Shown piece by piece: positions 36,461 to 48,175 of a stretch of 64,000 nt of DNA. The notes under the pieces are model-generated. The model was not told the DNA's origin. It worked only from the letters and a program-made list of their open reading frames with translations, and ran no database searches. Within the stretch, counting starts at the first letter, position 1. Every line of letters starts with the position of its first letter. The position numbers and the translations under genes are program-made. This DNA is from Actinomucor elegans (taxonomy: Eukaryota; Mucoromycota; Mucoromycetes; Mucorales; Mucoraceae). Location of the stretch: contig JAMSLZ010000002.1 in NCBI GenBank assembly GCA_026027325.1, positions 2,542,001 to 2,606,000 of the forward strand, written 5' to 3'.

Positions 36461-37048
36461 ATGGTCACTACTACAGTCATTCATCAATTTGTGCTTCTTG
36501 GCGCGATGCTAACTTACAGTCAAGCAGCTCCTCTATTAGGAGCACCACATAAATTGCTCAAAGGAGTGAAACTGTTTTCTGGTATTGGCACATTCTATCA
36601 AGTTGGGACTGGATCTTGCGGAGAGACTGCTACAGATAGTGAAATGGTAGTTGCTATGAACAAGGTGCAAATGGAAAATGGTAATTTGCGAATTATATCT
36701 CGGAATATGTGACTTATTCGCTTAACAATAGGTGCAAATCCCAATAGTAATCCTCATTGTGATCAGACTGTACTTATTACAGGAGATCAAGGCAGTACTA
36801 CTGCAAGGGTCGTAGACACATGTCCTTCATGTGCCTCTGGTAAGTGAATAATTCCCCGTGATACCAGATATTAAAGAGCTGTTGTTTCAATGATATAGGA
36901 GCACTTGATATGTCACCAGCAGGTAAGATCATTTATTTATTAGTATATTATATATGTAATATGGATGACTTAGTATAATATAGTATTCGAAAAGGTATGC
37001 GGGTCTTTATCAGCAGGTGTTTGTACAATTAATTGGAGCTTTGCGTAA
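36461..37048 (+). CDS. Small secreted barwin/expansin-like (RlpA-type double-psi beta-barrel) protein
   Basis: Exons 36461-36680, 36732-36839, 36899-36922 and 36984-37048 join to 138 aa. Residues 1 to about 22 (MVTTTVIHQFVLLGAMLTYSQA) form a signal peptide. The mature part has the DPBB pattern: GIGTFYQVGTGSCGE, ..VVAMN, C, then VVDTCPSCASGALDMSPAVFEKVCGSLSAGVCTINWSFA. This matches fungal barwin-like and expansin-like proteins, which act outside the cell on wall polysaccharides or as secreted effectors. Exon 3 is a 24-nt micro-exon. The start at 36461 is chosen because it starts the signal peptide; the upstream frame is a poly-T leader. Confidence 0.88.
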
Positions 37049-37259
37049 GAAGATCTCTATTGTATTGTTTGTTCCCTGAAATCCATCCCTCGCTCAATTA
37101 TCTTTTTTTCTGTGGATCCTTTTTGACAAGAGACAGTTTGACTCAAATGAAAAAAAAGGTCTCTCCATTCAGATGTCATTATTATTACATATATATATAT
37201 ATATATACACTCTATTTCCCTTTTGTTCTTTCTTTTTATTCCTTTCGTCATTCATTAGC

Positions 37260-38153
37260 ATGTCAAAGAAATCTTCTTCGCATGTAAACATATGGAAGCA
37301 TCGTATTAAAGGTCTCTTGCAAAAAACACCTTCATTGGATGATCCCCCTCCTCCACCACCTCCACCTCCACCACCTTCGTCTGTCTACACTAAATCTAAG
37401 CCATCTTCTTTAATCTATCGCATGTTTGCAACCAGGAATAAAAGCAAGGCTATCATTCAACTAAAAAAGCACCAATGGGATGGTGATTTAACCCAAGAAG
37501 AAACCATCAGCAACGAATTACCTTTACGCGCCAACCTCATGTCCTTTTTCTCTGCTTCTCGTCATGGCGGTGAAAATTGGGATGATATGAGTCGTCTTTA
37601 CATGGCTACGTTACAAAAACTGCGCCTACTTACCCACTATTCAATGGAACATCAGTTGGTAATACATCATATACTCCATCATATTCAAGATACGTCTTTG
37701 CATCTTAAAAACAGCAACCGCAATAGCCTATTGAATCGCGACTTTAGTTCGCTTGTGTCTGGACAGTTAATGGGTAATCGAAAACCGCGTAGAACGCGGT
37801 ATATTTTTATGTTGTTGAGTACACCTGCTTCTCATGTGACACATCGCGTTCATCCTGTCACGGATGCTTTACATAAACTAAGAAAGCCTTATGCCGAGAC
37901 TATGCTGGTAGTCTATCCCAATGAAGAGGAAGAAGAAGAAGAAAAAGAAAAAGAAAAAGCAGAGAGTGTAATGATGTGTCGTTTTGTACCTGCAGCAGAT
38001 TATCTTTTGGACCCAGCCACATTTCGAGACGATTTTTATCATCATGAAGAAGAGTATCGGTTCGGAACCGAATATAGTGGTAATACAACAATAACAACAA
38101 CAACCTCATCATCAAGAGAACATCAGCTAAAAGAACTGATGGCAGCCATGTAA
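37260..38153 (+). CDS. Unknown protein, 297 aa, poly-proline N-terminus
   Basis: A single open frame. An in-frame ATG at 37173 lies before a TA microsatellite that would encode a hydrophobic YIYIYI leader; I prefer 37260, which follows a pyrimidine-rich leader. Residues about 28-40 are a run of proline. The middle part is helical and basic, including WDGDLTQEETISNELPLRANLMSFFSASRHGGENWDDMSRLYMATLQ cut into short helices. An acidic E/K run lies near 250-260, and a Thr run is near the end. I do not recognise a family. Codon use and length argue for a real gene. Confidence 0.6.
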   Translation: MSKKSSSHVNIWKHRIKGLLQKTPSLDDPPPPPPPPPPPSSVYTKSKPSSLIYRMFATRNKSKAIIQLKKHQWDGDLTQEETISNELPLRANLMSFFSASRHGGENWDDMSRLYMATLQKLRLLTHYSMEHQLVIHHILHHIQDTSLHLKNSNRNSLLNRDFSSLVSGQLMGNRKPRRTRYIFMLLSTPASHVTHRVHPVTDALHKLRKPYAETMLVVYPNEEEEEEEKEKEKAESVMMCRFVPAADYLLDPATFRDDFYHHEEEYRFGTEYSGNTTITTTTSSSREHQLKELMAAM

Positions 38154-38418
38154 CCCGTTATAATATGCGTTGACCGTTTATTATATTATATATGTATATA
38201 TACATATTTCATTGTAACTAGTCTATATAATAAAAATTCAATTATCTCTTTGATTGTTTTGACCAACTTACCTGTTACAGTAAAGAGGAGTTATTCAGCT
38301 GATCTTCAGTGTAGTTCAATCTTAAAAACTGATATTGAAATTGAAATTGGCCCATTTCATGGTATAAAAGACCACATTCATATTGTTCTCTCTTTTCTTT
38401 TCATTATAACAAAAAATA
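38154..38418. other. Intergenic between unknown gene and CCCH gene
   Basis: 265 bp with a TATATGTATATATACATA stretch and an AATAAAA polyadenylation-like signal (about 38228-38235) for the upstream gene. The CCCH gene leader is pyrimidine-rich. Confidence 0.35.
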
Positions 38419-38895
38419 ATGGATTCTCGAAAATATCAATTATTCAAGACTGAACTGTGCAGAAACTGGCAAGAGATGGGCGAATGCAGGTAATAAATAC
38501 ACATATAATCATATACATGTTATGTATACCAACAATTATATAGATACGCAAAGAAATGTCGATTCGCGCATGGCCAAGAGGAGCTTCGATGTGTTCAACG
38601 TCATGCTCGGTACAAGACCGAAATCTGTAGAACCTTTCATCTCACAGGTACTTGTTTGTATGGCGTGCGCTGCACTTTTATACATGATGAACAGATGATG
38701 TCTTCGCCTCCTCTGTTTTCTACCATAGCTCCTTCGAGGTTACCACAGTCGCAAGCGCGCATATTCGATAATAGTGACAAAATGGATATCTGGGCTTCAC
38801 TATTTGATCGTCGTTATTCTTCATCGAGCGGCAGTTGCAGCAGCAGTAACAGTAGCATTTGTTCATCACCTTCATTGTCTATACCTTTTATCTAG
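38419..38895 (+). CDS. Tandem CCCH zinc-finger mRNA-decay protein (TIS11/TTP-like), 140 aa
   Basis: Exons 38419-38489 and 38544-38895. Two canonical C-x8-C-x5-C-x3-H fingers are present: C14, C23, C29, H33 and C52, C61, C67, H71. They are separated by 18 residues and each is preceded by the lead-in (Y/F)KTE(L/I)C. That is the tristetraprolin/TIS11 arrangement, which binds UAUUUA elements in 3'UTRs and recruits deadenylation (yeast Cth1/Cth2, fission yeast Zfs1). The fingers sit at the very N-terminus, unlike most fungal members. The short C-terminus is Ser-rich. The intron splits the first finger. Confidence 0.92.
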
Positions 38896-40471
38896 TAAAC
38901 CATCTGTTCATGTATATGTATATATAATAACCAGTCAAAAAACAGAATACATATGCTCTCACTTATTCATCTATCCATCTTTATTATATCTATGCGCAAC
39001 AATAAAACACATCTTCATCTATTACAATACGATCTGTTCACTTTGTATACCATCTCCTAATTATCTATAGGGGCCTTTTTTTTTCTTCTTGCTCAGGGTT
39101 AAAATGAATTTAATGTATTATACCTTACATGAAGCCGCCCTTTTGAACATGATGCAAGCTAAAAAAAGTTTTGATAACATTAGGAGCTCGAATGCAGGGA
39201 TATTGAAAGGCAAAAAACCTGGATCAAATTAAACGGTTGCCGAGAATTGTCTAATTGTATCACAAGCGTACTACATCATCCGTACTTGTATGGTCCGAGC
39301 GTCCATTCAGCCTATAAAGGAGTAATAGAGAGAGGAGATCACTTTACAAGTTTTTAACAGGAACACCTCCAGATGAAATTGAACCAGGGATGGTTTGGCG
39401 CACTTGTATATTACTCGGTCAATGCTTAAATACTTGGTGTTCGTTTGTGGGAGTTGTTTGTATGTATAAATATATTTGTGTAGCATTTTGTGTACTGACT
39501 AGATCAGGCCATTCTTATTTTTTTTTCAGCGATTTCAATTGCAGTCGGTGATTGAATACCATGGATGATCATCATCCATAAAAGCTTTTTGACAAAAGAT
39601 CTATGAAACAGAACAATTCGGTCTATAACCGCAACAAATTGAGATATAAATTTAAATTTCGGCTAATTTACAGAAAAACCTTAATGTTTCTTATCTATCA
39701 GCTCCTGTATCTGTAAATGAATGCAAAAGAAGAGAGCTAGGTGTGTATAAGGATATAGACTTTCTAAACTCTGTAGCAATAACCTCATCACACTCTGTAT
39801 ACAGCTTAGATCAGTTAAACGAGCGTGTGATCATCTATAACTTTCTTTAAGCTTTTAAATGCAATACTATGCATTTAAGACTTTCTATCATTTTATGATA
39901 TAAAACTAATTGTTTGAGTCCCATAAAACTATTCGACAGATTGCTTGAAATTACAAAAATGCTTCTAGATCCCAATGTGTTGTTGCGATAGTGATTCAGG
40001 TTTCAGGTAATAAGCTGAATAAAGTATGTTTTTTCCGTATGTAAACTATTTGTTAGTATTTACAGTAGGCTTACAAGAGTTATACCATTCTGACGCTATT
40101 TTGTTTTTTACTACCTTGCAATAACTTGATCTTAATTAATCTACACTATTCAAAAGAAAATATTATTTTCTACAATCTTTGTCAGAAGATATAGCAGCAC
40201 AATGTATTCATCGCGCCCTGTAACCTCAATATTTTTTGGATAAATACACTGCTTAATACATTAGTATGGTGGTTAATTTTTAGAAATATCGTGTCAAATC
40301 ACTAGTCGTTCTTGCACTAGCGTTGCTAAATATATATTATTAAAAATACAGACATATCGGTTTATGTTGAGCATGAAATATTAATCAGATATGAGGTTTG
40401 ATTGATATTTGGATCCACAGACTTATACTGTGTTAGATTTTGTTGTATGTCAGATGCTGGAGCTGTGGTTG

Positions 40472-40472
<1 letters not shown>

Positions 40473-40509
<37 letters not shown>
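40473..40509 (-). repeat. Poly(T) tract, 37 bases (poly(A) on minus strand)
   Basis: A pure run of 37 T. On the minus strand an AATAAA hexamer lies about 15 bases before the A run, which resembles a retroposed polyadenylated transcript end. Confidence 0.6.
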
Positions 40510-40511
<2 letters not shown>

Positions 40512-41088
40512 AAAACTAGTGTTTTTATTCGACAAACTTTACATAAACTTTAATTTTATTAAACCAAAAATTAGATATCGGTATCTGCCATCGAAAACAA
40601 CACGAATATTCAAGCTAGATGATTTGGGAAAATATAATATCAACTACCCCCACCGAATACAGGCTGAGAAAACTTTACCTTGTTTTTAATGACATTAAAG
40701 ACGTTTTCAAATTATGGTGTATGGCACAACTTTGCTTACCACATGAAAGCTAGCACGGCCCGAAGTATCCCATTTTGAGTAGTGACTTAGTCACCAGATT
40801 AAGTGCCATGTAGCTATCAAATGCTTTATAGATCATAACAGCATTTTATATACTTTTTTTTCCATTATATAACCTCGTTGGTAGTAATCTGATAGTTTTC
40901 CCTGACGTTACAACAGTCTCTTAAGATACTTTATAGTACTTAAAAGAACAAAGGTATAGAATTCTGATGAATTATATATAGCCTGCATCTAATTCTTGAC
41001 GAGCACACCAAACTGACTCAAATATAATTAAGCCAATAGTTTTAATAGATTCAGTAGTTCGTTTCAATAAAGTATCTGACGGCTTTGG

Positions 41089-41353
41089 GAGGTAATTAAC
41101 ATATAATCTTTAAAGTGAGCGTGTATCTAGACGATACTATGCGTTGTCAAGATACAAGCACTACACATATTCAAGAGCTCAGTTTATCTAACCTGGCATT
41201 CAATGATAATACAATATTTAACAGATCTCAAGCTATGCAAGATAGATACCTTGATCTTTTTCTTTTACATTAATAAACAAACCACATGTTTAGCGTGATT
41301 GAATTGCTGTAGTTCCTTTTATAGTAGAAATCATTTTATATTCCATATAACGC
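41089..41353 (+). repeat. Dispersed repeat, copy B
   Basis: Direct copy of 13422-13690. The differences are mostly transitions (about five per transversion in a hand count), with no large indel. Flanks are unrelated except for a short weakly similar tail. Confidence 0.85.
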
Positions 41354-42869
41354 TCAGTACCAAGGATCAGATGCAATATTTAGCTGAGATCAGAAAAGAT
41401 CTATTGGTCATTAGAGCTATTTCCTGCAATGTGCATGCGATTTATAGCCAAGAATTACTAAAATATAATATTCTCTCTTCAATTAGACAATGATCCTGGT
41501 CAGTGTTGTAGTTCAGTTTGAATACATACTAGTAATCAGATGTGATATTAAACGGGGATCGGCCGAGGAATCAAAAAATGCTTCGAATATATTCTTATAC
41601 AGACTTGAATTTTCAAAAACTACTTTTTTTTGTGACGCCTGAAAATTGCACTCTCAAGACATGCTTTATAATTGTCATGTATCCAGGATATCAGAAAGTA
41701 TACTTTTTGTTATACAGAATATGCGAGCTCTGAACGTATTTTGAAAGGTTTAAAAAACACTGCTTTTATTAACATATACTTCATATTTGAAGAAAATACC
41801 AAATGATCTTTACGTCATTGATATAAGCTATTTAATATTACTTACACTCTGCTAGTAGAATTTTGACGCATCAATACTTTACAGGTGTTAGAAGTAGATT
41901 CAGCCCTTAGGTCAACAGTTTCAACTGATAAAAACAGTAATGTACAGATATATTCAAAACCTGATCTTTACCCGATCTCAGTTTTAATGTCCCATCTAAT
42001 GAATAGTCTATGTTCAGAACGAGTTACTACATCTACTAGAGTCTTTATTGGATTCAATTACAATGAGCATACCAATGATATGCTTTAGCAATTGTCGATA
42101 AAATAGCATGTGTTATAATATCATATTATGTTCATCTTTAGATGCTTTAAATCAGATAAATATGTAATACTTCATTTCCTTTCACCTGCGTTAGTTCCCC
42201 TTCTCTCTTCTTTTAAACATACTCATTTTTCAACAGGTTAAACACAAATACAGAATAGTCATATCCATATACTCATTTAACTGTAATCTTATTTTGAGAC
42301 TGGTAAATTCTAATTAAGGAAATCGACATATAATGACTCGGTCCGAACCGCGAACCGTAAGACACAGAGCTGTGGTATGTCTTATCTGATGCATTTCGGT
42401 GGAACTAAGTTGCCCTTTTAATGAGGTTAAAAGGTATTGATTCCGAAGGACTCGAATTATATTGTGATAGCCTACGAAATTTATATGCAGACGTATGTCT
42501 CCATACCTTTCTTTATACACATTTTGAAATGCGATAGTAAATAGTTTATCTGTACTTTTGACAGGTGGTGGGATATCTATTCAAGTAGGGCTTTTGAAAG
42601 ATACCCAAAGATGCAAAACATTCAGTCAATGTAAGATATTTAATGCTTGTATATCTAATATCAAACCATGGTGATATAATAGCCTGGCTACACTATAGTT
42701 ATAGAAAGGGTCACTACTGCAACATTGTTATAATAACAGTCTAGTGCGTATTCTTATCTATACACCGGCTATATTAAAATCAAGACTAGATAGCTTTAAT
42801 TCAAACTATCACACTAAAGCGTATCTATTATATACATGGATAGATCTTGTCATGAACAAGAGCAGCTGC

Positions 42870-44963
42870 TCATTTTATTAAACTATCAGGAACCTTATAT
42901 TGATGCTTATCGACATTCTGTACAATGGAAGTCCACATATAATTCAATCGTCTGCGCTTCTTGTTACAATCTATCAAGAAATCCTCAGCTTCCCTGAAGG
43001 CTTCTTCGTTGTCGTTCTTCAGATAGTTGCTCTTTACCATTCCTTGATATTCGCGATTAAGATCATAATAGGATCGTTTTTTACCTTTGGGTGGTTCGGT
43101 AGATTGCAATACTTTGATGTATTCAGGAAAGTTGGTTTTAAAGAATCGCTTGATGCGACTATAGTCGGTTTGAGCTGTCACATAACTGTGACAATACGCG
43201 TCAAAGTGGCGTTGTGATTTTATATCCAAAGGCTTGATAGGATGGGGTTCTTTTTTGATGGGTTTAGAAGGTTTGGCGGATGGTGGTGGTGGTGGTAGAG
43301 GTTGTCGTACGGCAGTGGGTTCTATAGCTCGCTTCTTGGATCGAGGTCGCATTATTAATTTATCGCGATTTCCTGCTATTTGAGCTGTAGCTGTAGCTGT
43401 AGCTGTAGCTGTAGTTGTAGACGATGAAGGAGGAAGATCTATAATAACTAGGGTTAAAACGTGTAAATTTCGCTATCGAAATACTATATTATACCGTGAT
43501 CTTTCTTTCTCTTTTGAGTTGACAAAGCCTTTTCAATAGCAGGTTGCTGCTGTGGTAATGCTTTGGATGAAACTAATTTCTTATTAGCAGACGAAGGTTT
43601 CAAATACTGTTGCTGCTGCTGTTGTTGTGTGGGAGGCGTAGATGTCTTGATCTGCCTTTGCGGCGATGCTTGATGCGTAGGACTATGATAAACAGGTGTC
43701 GTGGATCCTAATGCAGGCGATGTAGCCATGCCTCGAGGTGTTGAGCGTCCTTTTCCTTTCTCTGTTGGAGGCGGTAGAGGCTTACGCGTCGTAGTAGGTG
43801 ACAATGAACGTCTTTTAATCAAAGGACTTGATGTGTTTGGTTTGTAAGGTGAATCTGGATGATACAGGTTGGATCTATCAATATCCAGACCTTGACTTTG
43901 CAAGAGATCATAGGCTTCTTTAGCATTGTCAACAACCGTGTGTTTCTCGGCTAGCGAATAAAAGGGCCAAGTCCATACTTGAATGTCTTTATATAGGTTG
44001 GGTTTTAAACAGTATTTTTTACGTGTTTCTTTCTTGATAGGAATAGCCACCTGAATTCAAGGTTAATAAGGAGATATGGGTACAACTATATAAACTTACA
44101 GTGTCAAGAATATGTTTGACATCTAATTGTTCGAGTTTTTCTCTTGGACTACTGTTGGTACGGTTCAATGATTTGGTCAATTCAATTAAAGACCACGGTT
44201 GCAAAGCAAGTCGATGCAAGATTCGCATCCGAGTGGAATATTTTGATTCAGAGGGTGTGTTACTATTGACAGGAGGTGAATATGGTTTGACAGGTGAAGA
44301 AGAAAAGGGTTTAGCAGGTGGTTTAGCAGTAGATGATGGCTTTGGCGTTTTCTGTCTTGGCTGTTGAGGTGTACGTGGTAATGGTATATTATTAATAGTG
44401 CTGCTGCTGCTTGGTTTTACTGCTGCTGGTGCTGGTGCTGGTGCTGCTGGTGCTGGTGCTGCTGGCGCTGTTGCTGGTGGTGGTGGTGCTGTTAACTTTT
44501 TGTTATTAGGATTACTTGGTGTATTACTGATAGGCTTTTTAGGTGTCGATTTAACTGGTAACTTGTGGGATGGAGAAGAAGTCGATGTACTGGGTATATC
44601 AAGCAACTCGATACGTCTTGCCATTTTCTCTCTTTCTACAATCCTTGGTTCAACTGGGTTCATAATGACATTGGTCGAAGCAGGTACAGCATCACCTAGA
44701 TAGTGAAGCGTACTTGAGTTATTATTGAAGTACGTAGCTGTTACTGTGTTCTTTAATTGCTTGAGTATATTTATCTTCACTCGAGCATCATCCAGAACAA
44801 GTTCCTATTAATAATAATCATTATTAAAGCTTCCTTGATAAACTGTTCAACTTACAAGTTCGCCAGACTTTAAAGACTCGATTTGGATAGACTTTTGCTT
44901 TGTTAGCTTTTCAATTGTCTGCGCATCCAACTTCAAGTTTATAATTTTGTTATTGCTCGTCAT
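42870..44963 (-). CDS. RNA polymerase II elongation factor ELL, 648 aa
   Basis: Exons (minus): 44856-44963, 44100-44804, 43495-44050 and 42870-43447. All join in frame. The N-terminal half carries the ELL domain (ELVLDDARVKINILKQL, later RMRILHRLALQPWSLIELTKSLN with a winged-helix look, and LKPNLYKDIQVWTWPFYSLAEK). Proline/alanine-rich linkers follow. The C-terminal about 110 residues are an occludin/ELL homology domain (FDAYCHSYVTAQTDYSRIKRFF ... YYDLNREYQGM, ending before the stop). ELL raises the Pol II catalytic rate and works with EAF. An AGCTGT hexamer microsatellite at about 43383-43420 encodes a Thr-Ala dipeptide run. It is divergent from cytochrome b5. Confidence 0.9.
43383..43420. 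repeat. Hexanucleotide microsatellite inside ELL exon 4
   Basis: About six AGCTGT units on the plus strand, read on the minus strand as ACAGCT and giving alternating Thr-Ala. Length changes would keep frame. Confidence 0.85.
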
Positions 44964-45913
44964 TTCTTGTTTTTTTTTTTTTACAAATCACAAAATAAAG
45001 GAATTAAAAAATGGAGGAAGAAAAAGAATGCGAGAAAAGAAAGGCTAGAGTCTCTTTCCTTGCTGTTGACTTCTTGTGTTTGTTTTGGGCTACGAGTTCA
45101 ATACTACAAGTAAGAAAAAACAAAGTTGAATCAAAAAGTAAAGAGAAAAAAAGATTTCTAAAAATGAGCTGACCTCTCTTTCTATTACACGGTTTGACCG
45201 TGCTTTCGAATCCTTTATACCTAGTGCCTTTTTAGTGGAGTATAAATTCATCCAATTTTGATTGGCAGGCGACGATTATAAAAGTGGAGAAGTTCACTAT
45301 TCTGTCGCGATTGTCGTATCTTAATCACCTAACGAAAATTAACCGAACATTTACAGAATTATATTGTGCATTATATGGCATAAGGTTTATGTTGCATTAT
45401 GTACCAATATTTGGTTTTTATCTAGATTTTTTTTAAGGTCAAAAACTTAAATTTTTAATAATGAAAAAAAAAAAGTACATATAGTATCTTCAAATACTAA
45501 TAACAACTTGGTAATATAAAAGATGTTTCTAATATAACCAAAAGCTATAATTAAAGCGTTGTAAAGACAGTCCAACAAAATGAAACTGGCATTTAAGCTT
45601 CTTCTATCCAATTCTAAGCAATCCTGTTGTTTTGAGGTTATCGGTAGAGTGAGATACAATCTCGAAATATAAAAAAAAAAAAGTATCAGAAGACTTTAAA
45701 GATAATTTAGCCTAATAAGAAAGCATACACTGGCTGTATAGCCTTCAAAAAAGTTATAGATTTGAATTGGGCATCCAACGGTGCATAAATCAGAGTTTCT
45801 GGTCAACAAAGACGAAAAAGGCGTACCTTGCGTGACAGGCTGGACTGGCTTTTCTTCTTTATTGTGATGTCGGCGAGCAAAAAGAACTTCTTTTGCTCTC
45901 TATCACCATCAGT
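44964..45913. promoter_or_regulatory. Divergent promoter region, ELL / cytochrome b5
   Basis: 950 bp between divergent start codons, AT-rich with several A and T runs. The ELL leader has T12. Frames seen here (45447-45659 minus, 45828-46019 plus) have no family features. No specific motif was recognised. Confidence 0.4.
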
Positions 45914-46471
45914 ATGTCTGTTCAACTCTATAGCTTTGAGGAAATCGCCAAACACAACACTCGAAATGATCTCTATATGGTTATTGATAAGAAAGTATAT
46001 GACATCACCAAGTTTTTAGACGAAGTAAGTTTATCATCATCTTTTCGCGTTCAACAAGGACTAAATTGTGCTTTCTGTCAAGCATCCCGGTGGTGATGAG
46101 ATTTTGCTCGAGGAAGGCGCCAAAGATGCTACAGAAGCTTTCGAAGACGTTGGTCATTCGCCCGATGCCCGTGATATGTTAGCTAAATACTATATTGGTG
46201 AAGTCGACCCTGAGGTATATACCCCAATATATGTGCTCAGTTGTATTACATGGATTCATAGTAACCATATTCTTCTTCCGTAGTCTAAGCCTGTCAAAGT
46301 GGAAGCACCGGTTACTGTAAACGCTACAAACAAGAGCACGGAGGGAAAGTAAGTATGCGTAAATCAAAGTATATTAATTTGCTAATACATTTGTATAGTC
46401 CTCTTCGTATTCTGATTCCAGTCATCTTCTTCTTTGGATACTTTTACTGGAGATTCTTTATTCTCAATTAG
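45914..46471 (+). CDS. Cytochrome b5, microsomal, tail-anchored, 126 aa
   Basis: Exons 45914-46024, 46083-46214, 46284-46348 and 46399-46471. Heme ligands are His38 in HPGG and His62 in EDVGHS. The family N-terminus ([26 protein letters not shown]) is clear. After a short charged and Thr-rich linker, a hydrophobic C-terminal segment (about 104-126, [19 protein letters not shown]) serves as the endoplasmic-reticulum tail anchor. The protein donates electrons to fatty-acid desaturases, sterol enzymes and P450s. An intron falls exactly before HPGG. The start at 45914 is preferred over an in-frame ATG seven codons earlier. Confidence 0.95.
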
Positions 46472-46872
46472 AGAGGACGCTACTTAATAAACTAATACTA
46501 ACAGAAAAACAACAGAGCTGAATCGTGTCAGGAGGTCATGTTAGGGATCTATAACATTTGTTAGGTTGAGATAAAAGGATCAGTAACAAGTTAAATTATT
46601 GTATGAATTATAGAACGCGCTGTTTAACACACAGAATGTAATTATTATGAGCACTTGGTCGCCATAACACACCTTTTAAGTTATAACTGTTGAAACATGA
46701 TGGGACTTTTTTTTACATTACGCGGTTTATTTGATGATGGTCATAACAAGTTTATACATAAAGTAATTGATTATATATCCATTCCAGAAGTTGCACTTGA
46801 AGAGTGCAAATAAATATCAACTTTTCTCATTATGCGATTTTTACAGAAAGATCGTTGACGTTGGTGCATAAT
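46472..46872. other. Intergenic between cytochrome b5 and element 2
   Basis: About 400 bp of AT-rich 3' flank. TAAT at 46869-46872 abuts the transposon end and is repeated at 54252-54255. Confidence 0.45.
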
Positions 46873-46892
46873 CACTATGGCGAAAATATTGT
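46873..46892 (+). repeat. Left terminal inverted repeat, element 2
   Basis: Twenty bases, CACTATGGCGAAAATATTGT, exactly inverted at 54232-54251. Confidence 0.95.
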
Positions 46893-48175
46893 CGGTTTTT
46901 TGCCCAAAAGTTGATAATATTAGGGGTAAAATCGACTATAGTTCTGCTAATAATTATTGTCAATTTCTAGGCAGTGTTTTTTCGGCGGTTGATAATATTA
47001 GTGACTCTTATTCGATAATATTATGGGTAAATACTATAATATTAAGGGTTTTCCTTCAATATTATTATGGGTAAATTGTATAATAGTAGTGGTTTCCAGT
47101 CAATAATAGTATGGATTAATCCCTCCATATTGATGATTTATAATCAATATTATTATTAGTTTTCTATCATATATTCACAATACACTACTAATAATATTAT
47201 AGTCATTTTGGTTATTCAGATAATAATTTAATTGCTATTTTTTTTATTTATATAATATATAACTTCAACAGATATTACTCTAATACACACTAGCCTTCAA
47301 TAGCTGAATATACAATAACCAGCTTTCTATCACACACGAACAGTATTTAACTTACCTTATTGTCATACAAGTATAAAAGAATTTATGTCCCACTGGCAAG
47401 TAACAGGTAAATGAATTAAGCAAATAACTGTATAAATAATGTCAGTTATCGTTGATGAAACAATATTTTAAGAGTATATTTGAACTAACCTTTAGAAGAA
47501 TGGCCCACGCTTGTATAATAGCATATTTTAATCATCTTTTCCTAAAGTAAGTAATGATTAGATTCTTGAATGAAACTCGCTATTGCTACAGACTTACCAA
47601 CACTATATCAGACACAATCAATTATAATTCACTGGGCTACAGTTTTAATAGTCTTCGTCTTGTATATATACACAACTAAATCTATTATAACAGTATTAGA
47701 TTAATATACAAAGAAATTAATGGATTAGTAATCATTGCACTTACTTAATGGTTATTAGCTTTAAAACTAATAGTAAAGGTTCAAAAGCTATATGGCATTA
47801 CTGGCTATAAGTATTACTGAAGTGGTATAAGTATTTAAGAATACAAGTCAGTATAAGAATATAAGCAGTATGAATGACGACGTATTTATAGATAATTACG
47901 ACATTAAGAACGAGGGAAATATTCGAAAGCTTGGAAAAAAAAACACAATTACAAGCTGACATTGAGGTTAATTCCTATTATACAGAAGCTTCAGTTAAAG
48001 TGTTGTGCGCAATAAGAGTGACAAATGTCAAGAAACCTTACGTTTAATGTGCCAATTTAGCAAACGAAAAAAAAGAAAGAAACTCAAGATTGGTGTAAAA
48101 AAGTTTTTCTTAATACTGAAAAGCCGCAGAAAAATGCTACGTCAGCTACTTAAACCAATAAAAAAACGTCTATAT
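46893..48175. repeat. Left subterminal region of element 2
   Basis: Between about 46910 and 47160 a motif of the form (G/T)ATAATATTA followed by GGGTAAA or a variant recurs at least five times, for example near 46911, 46986, 47014, 47036 and 47060. The rest up to 48175 is AT-rich with no supported gene; it lies downstream of the second gene's stop. Confidence 0.75.

Larger units (their letters stand above)
38896..42869. other. Gene-poor AT-rich region, 4.0 kb, with dispersed repeat and poly(T)
   Basis: No supported gene. It contains a 37-base T run at 40473-40509, a dispersed repeat copy at 41089-41353, and a CAGATGCAATATTTAGCTGAGATC / CGGCCGAGGAATC type fragment at about 41370-41575. That fragment recurs near 20270-20474 and 54480-54580. 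Other short frames look random. Confidence 0.5.

Noticed and set aside
37173..37259. N-terminal extension with hydrophobic YIYIYI segment for the 297-aa protein
   Set aside because: It is read from a TA microsatellite and pyrimidine leader, more like 5'UTR than a signal peptide; kept as a minor alternative.
44398..44703. Gly/Ala-rich open frame on the plus strand
   Set aside because: Antisense of the Pro/Ala-rich linker of ELL, which has clear homology and continuous splicing on the other strand.
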